This document shows, piece after piece, positions 1 through 8,588 of a DNA stretch of 64,000 bases. Positions within the stretch are counted from its first letter, which is position 1; each line of letters begins with the position of its first letter. Origin of the DNA: Euglena gracilis (Eukaryota; Euglenida; Euglenophyceae; Euglenales); the NCBI GenBank assembly GCA_039621445.1, contig CP154957.1, forward strand, positions 41,566,011-41,630,010. Direction: 5' to 3'. Both the position numbers and the translations under genes were made by a program. The notes beneath the pieces are model-generated. The model searched no databases, had not been told where the DNA came from, and saw nothing but the letters and a program-made list of their open reading frames with translations.

Positions 1-2552
1 CCTCCCTGCAAGATTTCAAAAGCTACTGGGTCACCGATAAAAGGAAAACCCAACCCGTGTCCTGGGTTGGCTGCAGCCCCCCCTGTCCCGATAGGCCTAA
101 TCGAGAAAGCAGGGGCTGCAGAAACATGTGGGGGGACACACAATGACACAGAAGAAACCACTGCCGTATCTTGTGTGTCCTCCAAAACAAATCCCCCCTC
201 AATAACTAAGGGAGGGGAAATGTTTGAACTTGCAGATTTATTTTGAGAAATAATCTGATCTGAAAATGCTGGGTCAGCACTGGGCACCGTGCTGGCCAGT
301 GAGCTGGAAGGCTGCCCCAGGGGCTGCTGCTGTCCAGCCGACGGCAGGCCCAGCCCCCTTGGCAGCCCGTGAGCAGGCTGCGACTGGCCTGCTGGCTGGC
401 CAGACTGCTGGGCTAGCTGGACGACGGGCTGCTGGGCCAGCTGCTGCCCAGGCTGTGGCAGCTCCACTGGGTGTAGGGGCTGCTGGCTGCCCTGCCGCAG
501 CCACCACATGTCAGAAATTTTCTGCAAAACTCCTCTCGATTCTGCAGTTGGGTGTACGGGTCCATTTTTTTGTAAATCCTGCAACACTTTCTGCAACTCG
601 AAAGTGTTCGCCCCAACTTTTGCAAGTCCCTGCCTTAATTCCTCCACCAGCCCACCAAATTTCTTCTCCTGGGAAGAAATCTGTTGATAAACACTCTGAA
701 AGTTCTGCTGACAATCCGTCAACAGTTTTTGCATTTCTGAGTGTCGTTTCCCTACTTCATCTGAAATATTCTGGTGCAGTTTCTGAATACCCCCACCAAA
801 ACCATGGAGGGCCGTATTCATTGCTGAATTTTGCTCACCCAGCTGGCGAACATAATCAGCGAACTGCTGGAGCTGCTGAGCCTGGCCCTGTACCGTACTA
901 CGCAGCGATACCAGGTCAGCCTGAACTTCAACGATTTTGGCAGCGACAACGGCCAGCTCCTGGAGAGTTTCTGCCTCCCCCCCCTGAGCTGGCTGGGCGG
1001 CTTTAAAATTCTCAGCAAACCGCTGAAAATTTTCAAGCACGAGATCCTTAATCGGTAAGGCAGCCACCTGATTTTGCACCTGCTTAAAAATTTCCTGTGG
1101 CAGGCTGTCCAAAATTCGTAAAAATTCCTGCCTCAGGGCCAAAAACTGATCACGGCTCGAAGAAAACTGCTGGGCCAGTTTTTCCTCAAAATTTTTTTCC
1201 TGCCCGACAAAAAGTTCAAGTGCCTGTGCGTCAATTTTTTGCACAGAAATTTGCACCTGGGCCTCACATTTTTTCTCAAAAAGTTCAAAAATATGGAGGC
1301 AGTCAGCCCTGGCCGTTTCTTCGATTCGTGCAGCCATGTGCTCCATCAGGTGGATGTCGACTGCGGGGGGTTGTTGCTGCTGCTGCTGCTGCAGAACCCA
1401 CTCTTTGTTGGCTTTTTCCAAAGCCAAAACCCGAAAAGTCAGGTGCTGCACAGTCCACTGGAGGTCTCTGTTACTTTGTAAAAATTGCCCCCAGGGGTCT
1501 TCAAATCCCTGATTTTGTGAACCCCCCCTGGGGGTGGCTTCAGAACTTTCATAGGCTGGGGGTTGGACCTCCTCCTCACCCCCCTCGATGAAAATATGAG
1601 GAGGCTGGGGGGCTGCAGCAGCTGCTGGCTGACCGTGATCAACCTCACGGTGCAGCCGTTTTTGCTGAACTTCATCACTGCCTGGTGATGAAGCTGGTGT
1701 TCGGGGTCGCCGAGTAGAAGTGGAACTGGGCTGGTCCTTCGGGTTTTCCTCTGCCCCCTCCACTTCTGCTCTGACCCGTTCGCTGCTGTCCCAGTTATTA
1801 TTATTGTTTAAGCCCAGCACATGGCCCTGTGCTTGCTTTTCAAAGAAAACTGGGCTGAGGTTATCACCCCCCTGCCCTGCCGAGGCACTTCCCGTTTCCT
1901 TCGCCAGCCCATCTACCTGGGATGGTTGGGAAAACTGCAAAAGTGCCACCGGCTCTTGGGCTGGTGTTGAAGAAACTGGTTGAGCTGGAGGCAAAGGCAA
2001 TGCAAAAGCGGGTAATGATGGTAGATTCCCTAAATTTTGTACCCATGAAAAGTCCGGGAGAGGTTGCAACTCAGGCAGCACAAAACCGTACCCCATATTT
2101 TGCAAAGGCAAAACCCCTGAAAAAGGCTCTGGAAAACACGGTTGGTTGGAAATGACAACCTGGCCATCCCCACCCTGAAATTCCAACATCTGTCCCATAT
2201 TTGTGGGGGTTCTGAGTGCAGCCAAACTGGTTTCGGGTCCAAACTCCCTGTGCCCCGAAACTCCAATCGTCAGATTTGCCATCTGAGATTGGGCCATTGG
2301 CTGATCATCAAAGAAAACATTCTGAGCAGGGATTTCCAACCCAAAATTTCCGACTGAAGGCTGAAGGATCAACCTCTGCTTACCATGTTTCACACCCGTG
2401 CTGCCATGTCCCTCGGCAGCACTGGGGTGAAGCGGAAACCCCCGCCCCGGGCCAGTTTCCGGCGTAGGATCGTTTTTTGGCTCCTCGAGCCGACTTGTGT
2501 CGGAAATTTTTTCCCATTCTGGCCCCCCCTGTGGCCGAAACTGGGCCATCAT
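1..2552 (-). CDS. Gag-like glutamine-rich coiled-coil protein, partial (runs off left edge)
   Basis: Reading the minus strand from an ATG-ATG at 2552 gives one uninterrupted frame of about 850 codons that is still open at base 1. The first 55 residues lie in the palindrome at 2386-2793. Residues about 60-330 are rich in Q, P, F and S. A long helical stretch follows (about residues 330-660), with heptad-like spacing and many Q, E, K and L, including a run of Gln from CAG/CAA codons near 1375-1395. The last part is Q/P/A-rich. No zinc knuckle is seen before the edge. The design (Pro-rich head, then long coiled coil) matches the N-terminal half of the gag of elements A and B, but I see no clear residue-level identity. 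A gag of a related chromovirus is an inference; any coiled-coil structural protein remains possible. Confidence 0.6.
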   Translation of the reverse strand, partial: MMAQFRPQGGPEWEKISDTSRLEEPKNDPTPETGPGRGFPLHPSAAEGHGSTGVKHGKQRLILQPSVGNFGLEIPAQNVFFDDQPMAQSQMANLTIGVSGHREFGPETSLAALRTPTNMGQMLEFQGGDGQVVISNQPCFPEPFSGVLPLQNMGYGFVLPELQPLPDFSWVQNLGNLPSLPAFALPLPPAQPVSSTPAQEPVALLQFSQPSQVDGLAKETGSASAGQGGDNLSPVFFEKQAQGHVLGLNNNNNWDSSERVRAEVEGAEENPKDQPSSTSTRRPRTPASSPGSDEVQQKRLHREVDHGQPAAAAAPQPPHIFIEGGEEEVQPPAYESSEATPRGGSQNQGFEDPWGQFLQSNRDLQWTVQHLTFRVLALEKANKEWVLQQQQQQQPPAVDIHLMEHMAARIEETARADCLHIFELFEKKCEAQVQISVQKIDAQALELFVGQEKNFEEKLAQQFSSSRDQFLALRQEFLRILDSLPQEIFKQVQNQVAALPIKDLVLENFQRFAENFKAAQPAQGGEAETLQELAVVAAKIVEVQADLVSLRSTVQGQAQQLQQFADYVRQLGEQNSAMNTALHGFGGGIQKLHQNISDEVGKRHSEMQKLLTDCQQNFQSVYQQISSQEKKFGGLVEELRQGLAKVGANTFELQKVLQDLQKNGPVHPTAESRGVLQKISDMWWLRQGSQQPLHPVELPQPGQQLAQQPVVQLAQQSGQPAGQSQPAHGLPRGLGLPSAGQQQPLGQPSSSLASTVPSADPAFSDQIISQNKSASSNISPPLVIEGGFVLEDTQDTAVVSSVSLCVPPHVSAAPAFSIRPIGTGGAAANPGHGLGFPFIGDPVAFEILQG

Positions 2553-2793
2553 TTCCAAGGAGGAATTTCCCAGTGACACCCCCCTCAGGGGTCGGGGAGG
2601 GTTCACTGGGAAATTCCTCCTTGGAAATGATGGCCCAGTTTCGGCCACAGGGGGGGCCAGAATGGGAAAAAATTTCCGACACAAGTCGGCTCGAGGAGCC
2701 AAAAAACGATCCTACGCCGGAAACTGGCCCGGGGCGGGGGTTTCCGCTTCACCCCAGTGCTGCCGAGGGACATGGCAGCACGGGTGTGAAACA
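2386..2793. repeat. Long near-perfect palindrome (191-bp arms, 26-bp spacer)
   Basis: Bases 2386-2576 read as the reverse complement of 2603-2793. The outer ends are tgtttcacacccg and its complement, and the inner ends are cagtga / tcactg. Both arms contain the same start codon and first codons of the gag-like ORF, so an equivalent short ORF also reads rightward from 2628. On that side it diverges after the arm ends at 2793. The element boundary lies between a subfamily-C 3' noncoding region (right) and gag (left), so this may be a rearranged element end or LTR-like region; that is inference. Confidence 0.85.
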
Positions 2794-2799
2794 GGAGGG

Positions 2800-3650
2800 G
2801 GGGTCAAAATGACCAAAGTCTACTGCCTGATCTCCCCAGGGCTATGCCCGATTTCCTTCTTGGACCAAGTCATCCCAGGTCCCGTCCGGATTTCGGACAC
2901 AGTCCTGATCGGGTTCTGCTTTCCAGAACACGGAACTCTTTTCTCCACACGGGAGCGACCCAAGAACCTGAAAATGCGCAAAAGGTTACCTATTAGCCGT
3001 TTCGGCTTAGGGGTGCGAAAAAGCCCACTGTGGGAAACGGGGCTGGCAGGTTTCCTGTCAAAGTGTCCCATCCACCCACTTTGCGTGTGCCAAAGGCACG
3101 CGGGGTTGGTCAAGCGCATTCGCTGAAAACCCGAGGGGAGAGGTGTGGAAGGGGGGGTGGCAGGTTCCTATCCTGGTCATACCCGGAGAGGGCTCCTAGG
3201 CGGCCATATCCGCACTATGAAACAAAAGCCTACTTACAAAACCGACTGCCGGCGACAGCTTTGCGGGGGAAAGCAGGGAGGAGAGGGGGGCTGGCTTAGG
3301 CCAAAACAGAATTTTTGCTGTCTTGCGGCCTTGAGGGGCCTTAGGGCCGAAAAGTGACAACTTGGCCTATTATTACGGCGTGCACGCTGTGTGCTGTGTG
3401 TCACTTAGCGGCTTGTCAGGTTTCCCGGCTGCCAAGGTCTTCACAACAGTAGCTCCTTCACGATGCAATGCATGGCCATTGGTAGAGGGGGTGGCGGGGG
3501 AGGTGGGGGGGGCTCTTGGATGCTTCCATCCAGAGCACAGAGTGTGTGACACAGACCCAGGTTCATCCCATGGCTGTTTAGCGATTTCCGCTACCAGTGT
3601 ATATAGTATAAGGGGTGTCCAGGCTCCGTGAAGGCGCTCACCTTGCATGG
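2800..3650 (-). other. 3' noncoding region of a subfamily-C retroelement
   Basis: This stretch aligns by eye, in the same orientation, with 27417-28130 of element B, which lies between ORF3 and the 3' LTR. Shared blocks include cagggctat-gcccgatttcc, the catccaccca block, aaaaccgactgccggcgacag and tattattacgg. It directly follows the stop codon of the subfamily-C ORF3 at 3673. It marks the 3' end of an element related to A and B but clearly diverged. I see no coding potential that is not a shadow. Confidence 0.65.
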
Positions 3651-3672
3651 GCCCAAAAATGCCGTTTCGGCA

Positions 3673-4664
3673 TTACATCCTTTCCAACCGCCAATGATCA
3701 TGGAGGGAGTCCGTGGGATCTTCCACCAGGACCATTTGGAATTGTGGTGGTGGTGGCCTGTGTACGAGCCATGTTTCTGGCGATTCGTGGTCGAAGTCAA
3801 GTGCCACCCCGTCCCGAACCCATCCTTCGGGGACTGTGTGCTTGGTTGCACTCGCTCTTTTCGCGAGGAACCATTGCAGCTTCTCCCAGAATTTCCTGGG
3901 CAGAGTGGCTGGCCAGATGAAGTGATTCATCCGTGGGTGATTGGCTGACACCTGCGGGGCATTCCCCGGGTGGAAGTCAATTGGCATGTGATACGCACAT
4001 TCCGCGCGGACGGTATGGGGTCGTAATACGGCCCCAAGCCAGTCTTTCCAGGTCATCCCGTGGTTTTCGGGTGGCCATTGTGGCAGGCACCAACGACCGT
4101 TTCGGTCCTGGGTTGTGAACAGGCGGAAAAATATATTTTCCCTGTCCGCTGTCTCCCAGAGGTAAGGTAATCTTACCCCTGCCTCCTCAGCAGCGAGGCG
4201 TATCGCCCCACTGTCGATCTGCCACCCACGGGCCATCCCGTGTGGCGGTAGTCGTCAAGCTTGAGGTGGAGTACTTGAAAAAGTCCTTGTACTTTTTGTG
4301 CAAGGTGGAGTATTCCTCCACTGGCTTATGGGCACTTGGCACGATTGTGCGAACTGCACCTTCCGCAGTTTGCCAGAATGTACCTCGAAGGCAGTTGACG
4401 CAGAGCACTGGTACATTCGTACCATTTCGCTCGGTGTACCTAAAATTGTGCTTGTGGGTCCAACTGTCCACGCACTTGGCGCATACCACGGCGGCACAGT
4501 TGGGGATGTATACATCCTTGTGGAACGATTTCCGATCCACAGGGTTGCACACATGGACGACGGGTAATCCCAAGTCAGGTGCACTGTCATACGTCTTGTG
4601 GCATACAGTGCAAAGCCACACAAAACGGTTTTCCGTCGTTTTGTCGACGAGGAATTCCTCACCG
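3673..4664 (-). pseudogene. ORF3, 3' part, subfamily C (copy 1, uninterrupted reference)
   Basis: On the minus strand two overlapping frames (about 4664-4240 and 4236-3673) together match the C-terminal 330 residues or so of ORF3 in element A. The Cys-rich domain is present: LCTVCHKTY, VHVC, NCAAVVCAKC and LCVNCLRGTFW. It is followed by the conserved C-terminal block with DSGAIRLAAEEAG, DWLGAVLRPHTVRAE and NHPRMNHFIWPATLP. A frameshift near 4235 separates the two frames. The 5' end stops abruptly at 4664, where repeat R1 begins. Bases 4182-4206 carry, without interruption, the site where copy 2 is split by two mobile elements. The biochemical function of this protein is unknown. Confidence 0.8.
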
Positions 4665-4888
4665 AAGTTTTCTGGGTGTCTCTTTGTGGTGTCTTTTCCC
4701 TTCTTACCCTTGATATTTGAATGCGCAAGACTTTGCCAGCTTGATGGGATGGAGTGTTCAGGCTTGGAACCGCCTACAGAGAGGCAGTCTAATCTTAAAT
4801 TAGGAACTTCCGCAAAACGGAAGATTCCGCTGTTGGTCTTTTTTTGGCCCCGCCCGGCGCCACACCCCAGGGGCCGCCGCAAACAGTC
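4665..4888 (-). repeat. Repeat R1, copy 1, with three consecutive hairpins
   Basis: About 222 bp is shared with 7283-7506 at roughly 95 percent identity by eye. On the plus strand three hairpins follow each other near 4780-4838: accgcct/aggcagt, ctaat/attag and aacttccg/cggaagatt. The minus strand carries ggttccaagcc, which resembles a Pol III B box, but no convincing A box. It could be a SINE or a structured RNA; this is not settled. Confidence 0.6.
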
Positions 4889-5229
4889 CCCTCCCGGACC
4901 TCTTGCGTACCGCCTTCGGCAATTTCTGAGGCGCCCCGGGGAAGTGTTTGGGCCCTTTTTTCTCCCCAAAGCTTTCCGCTTCGGGGGGGGGGCCTCGGCC
5001 CCAGTGGGCCCGAGGCCTGGGGTTTTTTGGGCCCCCTGGGGGGGTTATCCCCTGGGGGGGTTACCCCCTGGGGGGGGGCCTCGGCCCCCGTGGGCCCGAA
5101 GCCTGGGATTTTTTGTGCCGCCTGGGGGGGCTACCCCCGGGGGGGGGGGGAGGCCTTCGGCCTCGGTTTTCTTTTCCTTGCTCTGGTGTGGGGGGTTTTT
5201 TTGGGGGGGAGGAAGTAACGTACAGCCAT
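4889..5229. other. GC-run low-complexity region
   Basis: This stretch is dominated by runs of 7-10 G with recurring blocks such as ggggcctcggcccc and cctggggggg. All frames stay open because of composition, giving Gly/Pro-rich shadow ORFs. I see no gene. Confidence 0.7.
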
Positions 5230-5289
5230 TTCTGAGCCTGGGGATTAGAATCGCAATCCAGGGTCCGCTCAATGTCCACATTGTGAATG

Positions 5290-5860
5290 ATGAATGGGGG
5301 GCAGGTAACATATGAAGTTCACACCGCCACTCTCGAAATCAAGATCCCAGGACCACAATTCCTTCATCGAGGAGGGGGCGGGTAACATTGCGTTTACACC
5401 GCCACACATACCTGTGATTCATGCAAATCTGCTTCCAATTCACATCGAACAGACGACACGGGGCAGGCAACCCGCAGGTCTACACCGCCATCTCTATGCC
5501 AACCATTCTGCAGATCCGAACCAATTCCACGGAATTGAAATTGGGGGGCAGGCAACCCTCGGGTCCACACCACCACGCTCCAACCAACCCAACGATTCGT
5601 CTTCGGCGATGGGCAGCCGAACCGCCTTGAGCACCCCCCCCCCCATCAGGAGTGACGGGCCGTCGAACCGCCCAGAGCATCCTTCAACCAACACCTGGAT
5701 ATTTCAGTCATTCTTTCTGTGCCGATGCAGGCCAATACGTGCACAATTGAAAGCATGATGATTTCCATCCTTTTCTGATCGGGGATCTTGGACACTGGCA
5801 GAGGAGGGTATTAGGCTGGGAGGGGGAGGGCAGGCAACACTCAGTCTACACCGCCTCATT
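5290..5860 (+). repeat. Degenerate minisatellite, units of about 80-95 bp
   Basis: A block of the form gggggcaggyaac, a few bases, then g-tctacaccgcca recurs near 5297, 5378, 5461, 5550 and 5829. Intervening sequence is poorly conserved. No coding signal is convincing here. Confidence 0.55.
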
Positions 5861-5949
5861 CCCACGTCTCCGTGAACCACTGGTACCGCTGTCGACGGTA
5901 CCTCCTCTTGCACGCCTCGGAGAGTCCACGTCTCCACTTCTCCTGCGGG

Positions 5950-7111
5950 CTCGGGACGATGCTCCTTCATCTCCTGGGGGCATGTCCTTCAGGGTCTGTT
6001 CCTGGAATCTTCGGTACTGGACCAAGCACGCCCGGACTGGCCAACGCAATGGCCCAATTCGCTGCATCTGGCCCGCCTGCTGGTCCCAGATCTCGAAGAA
6101 CCGGGTTCGTTCCTTGAAAATGATGAACTTCACTGTCATCTTCTACAGCACTGGCCACCATGTTGTTGTACGCCACTCTGGTGCAATTAGCACCATCTCC
6201 TGCACCTGGTCCGCGATGATCTTGAGGATGACTTGATTCATCAGCGTCCACGGTGGATTGGCCCATATATTTTCTCTTGTCCATATCTTCGCAAATGCAT
6301 TGTCTTCCTTCGTCCAGAACTTAGGGAATCTTGCATTTTCCCATGATGCAAATGCTCCTTGCACACTTCCTTGCCGAATGTTGAACTTGTCTAGGATCAG
6401 GACATAGCTGGCACTTCGTTTAAAACGAAGTAAAAAAAAACACGTTTTTTTAAAAAAAAACATGTTTTTTTAAAAAAAAACAAAAAAACGCCATTGAGGG
6501 TCCAGGGCAAAAAAAATTTTTGCCTTTAATTTTAGCTTTTTTTGCCCATCCTCGGTCAGAGAAAGACACCAAATTTGGGACGTTTCAAGTTGAAACATCC
6601 CAAAATGGCAGAAAAATGCCCCATTTTGACCATTCTTGTTGAAGACAACCAAAATTATTGGTTTTCAAGTCATTTGAGCTAAGATTGGTTCACCTTTGCG
6701 ATCAAAGGCAAAATTTGGACCATCATTTTCCCCTTTGTTTTTTTTGCCGTTTTTTTTGCCCGTTTTTTTTTTAATAAAAAACAAAAAAATGTTTTTTTTA
6801 AAAAAACAAAAAAAACGCCAGCTATGGATCAGGTCGAAGAATTCCCAGCACACGGCGTACTCCTCGGAGATGTAATGCCTCTTGATTCTTCTTCCCCTTC
6901 CACTTGGTTTTGGCAGAGTCTCTGGCTCCTCCACCTCGTAGTACTCCTCCTCTGCAGTTGGTCCTGATTCTGGTTCTCCTGGATCTGGTTGGTTCTCCAT
7001 CACCACATTTGTCCTCCTGAATGGCTGCGATGGCACTTCCGGTTCTTCTTCATAGCCTGGAGCTGGACTCCTTGATTCTTCTTCCTCTTCTTGACGATCC
7101 CACACTGTCAA
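5950..7111 (-). pseudogene. Broken retroelement pol fragment with RNase H-like domain
   Basis: The minus strand from 7111 carries an acidic/Pro-rich stretch, then RIKRHYISEEYAV and WEFFDLI. Past a MITE at 6403-6826 the frame continues with LDKFNIRQGS, AFASWENARFPKFW, NPPWTLM and VLIAPEWRTTTWW. An in-frame TAG at about 6145 follows, then MTVKFIIFKERTRFF. The order D/A-F-A-S-x-E-N, PP-W, and P-x-W-x-x-x-x-W is that of the RNase H-like segment of DIRS-type and some Ty3-type retroelements. Elements A and B carry the same kind of domain between protease and RT. This is therefore probably a pol remnant of a sister subfamily. It is broken by one nonsense codon and the MITE. Confidence 0.65.
6403..6826. 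mobile_element. AT-rich MITE with 8-bp target duplication (hAT-like)
   Basis: The ends are inverted: catagctggc at 6403 and gccagctatg ending at 6826. Flanks are gatcagga (6395-6402) and gatcaggt (6827-6834), seven of eight matching, as expected for hAT. The interior is A/T homopolymer with facing A and T tracts and no ORF. Removing the element and one flank copy joins the two halves of the surrounding pol frame without a shift. Confidence 0.75.
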
Positions 7112-7282
7112 TGCAGATCTCCAATCTTCTTCTGGAAGTCGGACACTCCATCTGCTCCAGCTTCAGTCTGTCACTTCCTGCACTTCCGAGTGATCTTCTT
7201 CCGGCCTCCGACTGACATTCATCCTTCTGGCCTTGACATTCTGGTATTCTGACTCTGGCATTCTGGTCTTCTGGTAGTGGTT

Positions 7283-7506
7283 GTAAACACTTCAGTTTTC
7301 TGGGTGTCTCTTTGTGGTGTCTTTTCCCTTCTTACCCTTGATATTTGAATGCACAAGACTTTGCCAGCTTGATAGGATGGAGTGTTCAGGCTTGGAACCA
7401 CCTACAGAAAGGCAGTCTAGTCTTTAAATTAGGAACTTCCGCAAAGCGGAAGATTCCGCTGTTGGTCTTTTTTGGCCCCGCCCGGCACCACACCCCAGGG
7501 CCCGCC
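7283..7506 (-). repeat. Repeat R1, copy 2
   Basis: Same sequence as 4665-4888, with scattered substitutions. In the third hairpin the loop-closing bases change from gcaaaac to gcaaagc, lengthening the stem. The copy is followed seven bases later by an ORF3 fragment matching 3845-4197, so two blocks that are separate in copy 1 are juxtaposed here. Confidence 0.6.
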
Positions 7507-7513
7507 GCCAACA

Positions 7514-7868
7514 CTAGGTTGCACTCGCTCTTTCCGCGAGGAACCATTGCAGCTTCTCCCAGAATTTCCTGGGCAGAGTGGCTGGCCAGATGAAGTGATT
7601 CATCCGTGGGTGATTGGCTGACACCTGCGGGGCATTCCCCGGGTGGAAGTCAATTGGCATGTGATACGCACATTCCGCGCGGACGGTATGGGGTCGTAAT
7701 ACGGCCCCAAGCCAGTCTTTCCAGGTCATCCCGTGGTTTTCGGGTGGCCATTGTGGCAGGCACCAGCAACCGTTTCGGTCCTTGGTTGTGAACAGGCGGA
7801 AAAGTATCTTTTCCTTGTCCGCTGTCTCCCAGAGGTAAGGTAATCTTACCCCTGCCTCCTCAGCGGCG
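7514..7868 (-). pseudogene. ORF3 C-terminal fragment, subfamily C (copy 2, distal piece)
   Basis: These bases match 3845-4197 almost exactly and encode the conserved ORF3 block with DWLGAVLRPHTVRAE and NHPRMNHFIWPATLP. The frame ends at 7514 where homology stops. At 7868 the sequence is cut by the foldback-like element. The next bases of the same gene are found at 27005-27015, and then from 44403 onward, beyond element B. It is therefore the 3' piece of the gene annotated at 44403-47350. Confidence 0.85.
7855..7868. repeat. 14-bp target-site duplication, left copy
   Basis: cctcctcagcggcg occurs here and at 26991-27004, flanking the foldback-like element. The uninterrupted paralogue at 4182-4195 has a single copy (cctcctcagcagcg). 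Confidence 0.85.
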
Positions 7869-8121
7869 CCCCGACGTACAGTGGGGGGGGGTACTGGCTA
7901 GTCGACCGACTAGTCGGTCGACTAGTTCACCGACTACTAGTCGACCGACTAGTCGGTGGGGGGAACTGGCTAGTCGGTCGACTAGTCGACCGACTAGCCA
8001 CTCTAATGTACCAAAAGGGGGGGTCACCGACTTTTTAAGCCCCCCCCCTCCAATACTGATTTGCCTTGTTTGGCCAAAAATTTCGTTGAACATATTTCAA
8101 ACAGCGAAAAACGCAGCATAA

Positions 8122-8168
8122 ACATCCCTTTTGTTGCTCAACTGTCCCAGGGCCCCAAAATAACAAAA
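8122..8168. repeat. 77-bp tandem array, left remnant
   Basis: This is the last part of a 77-bp unit (cccttttgttgctcaactg, then cagggccccaaaataac). It is cut at 8168 by element A, and the array resumes at 24633. Confidence 0.85.
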
Positions 8169-8568
8169 TGTGTACCAGGCACGATCCCAGTTCTGTGGTT
8201 CGCCATAGAACTGCTCATCCACAATCTGAATGCTGAGCATAGTCTCAGAATTAGGATTGTGGCAGAGCCTAGGGATAATCGTGATCACGATCACGTGTGA
8301 TCACGTGACCTCCTCTCTGCAGGTGGTATTCTTTTCTTCTTTCAATCTTCAAGTTTTGATTTGATCAAACAAGTCCTGAAAGGACTGCCAGATACTTGGC
8401 ATCTTTTGTCGTAGCCCATAGGGCTTCCAACAGTGTCTTGTGCTCTGCCTCTTAATTGGGGAAAAGGGCAATCCAACTTTTATATTTATTTTATATTTTT
8501 CCTGTTACTCCTACTTATATCCTTTTCTGCGCACCAAAGGGCGAAAGCGATAAGGTAGGACGTACACT
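8169..8568 (+). repeat. 5' LTR of element A
   Basis: It starts tgtgtaccagg and ends ggacgtacact. Bases 8280-8308 hold overlapping palindromes built from gatcacgtg, including CACGTG E-box-type sites, in the probable U3. A T/A-rich block near 8479-8500 (tttatatttattttatat) is the best TATA candidate. The only visible difference from the 3' LTR is g at 8428 against c in the other copy. Confidence 0.93.
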
Positions 8569-8583
8569 TGGTAGCAGTTTAGG
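8569..8583 (+). promoter_or_regulatory. Primer binding site (initiator-Met tRNA type)
   Basis: tggtagcagtttagg abuts the LTR with no gap. Its first nine bases match the complement of the 3' end (CUGCUACCA) of many eukaryotic initiator methionine tRNAs. Element B has the same site. Confidence 0.75.
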
Positions 8584-8588
8584 TTTTT

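Noticed and set aside
266-1006. Plus-strand ORF of 246 codons at the left end
   Set aside because: It is antisense to the 850-codon minus-strand frame, with low-complexity composition mirroring CAG/CTG-rich sequence.
4774-4840. tRNA gene in repeat R1
   Set aside because: A B-box-like motif and hairpins are present, but no A box, no cloverleaf and no acceptor stem can be built.
4844-5315. Gly/Pro-rich ORFs of 70-360 codons in the GC-run region
   Set aside because: They are open in all frames because of homopolymer composition, and part of the longest one runs antisense to the ORF3 fragment.
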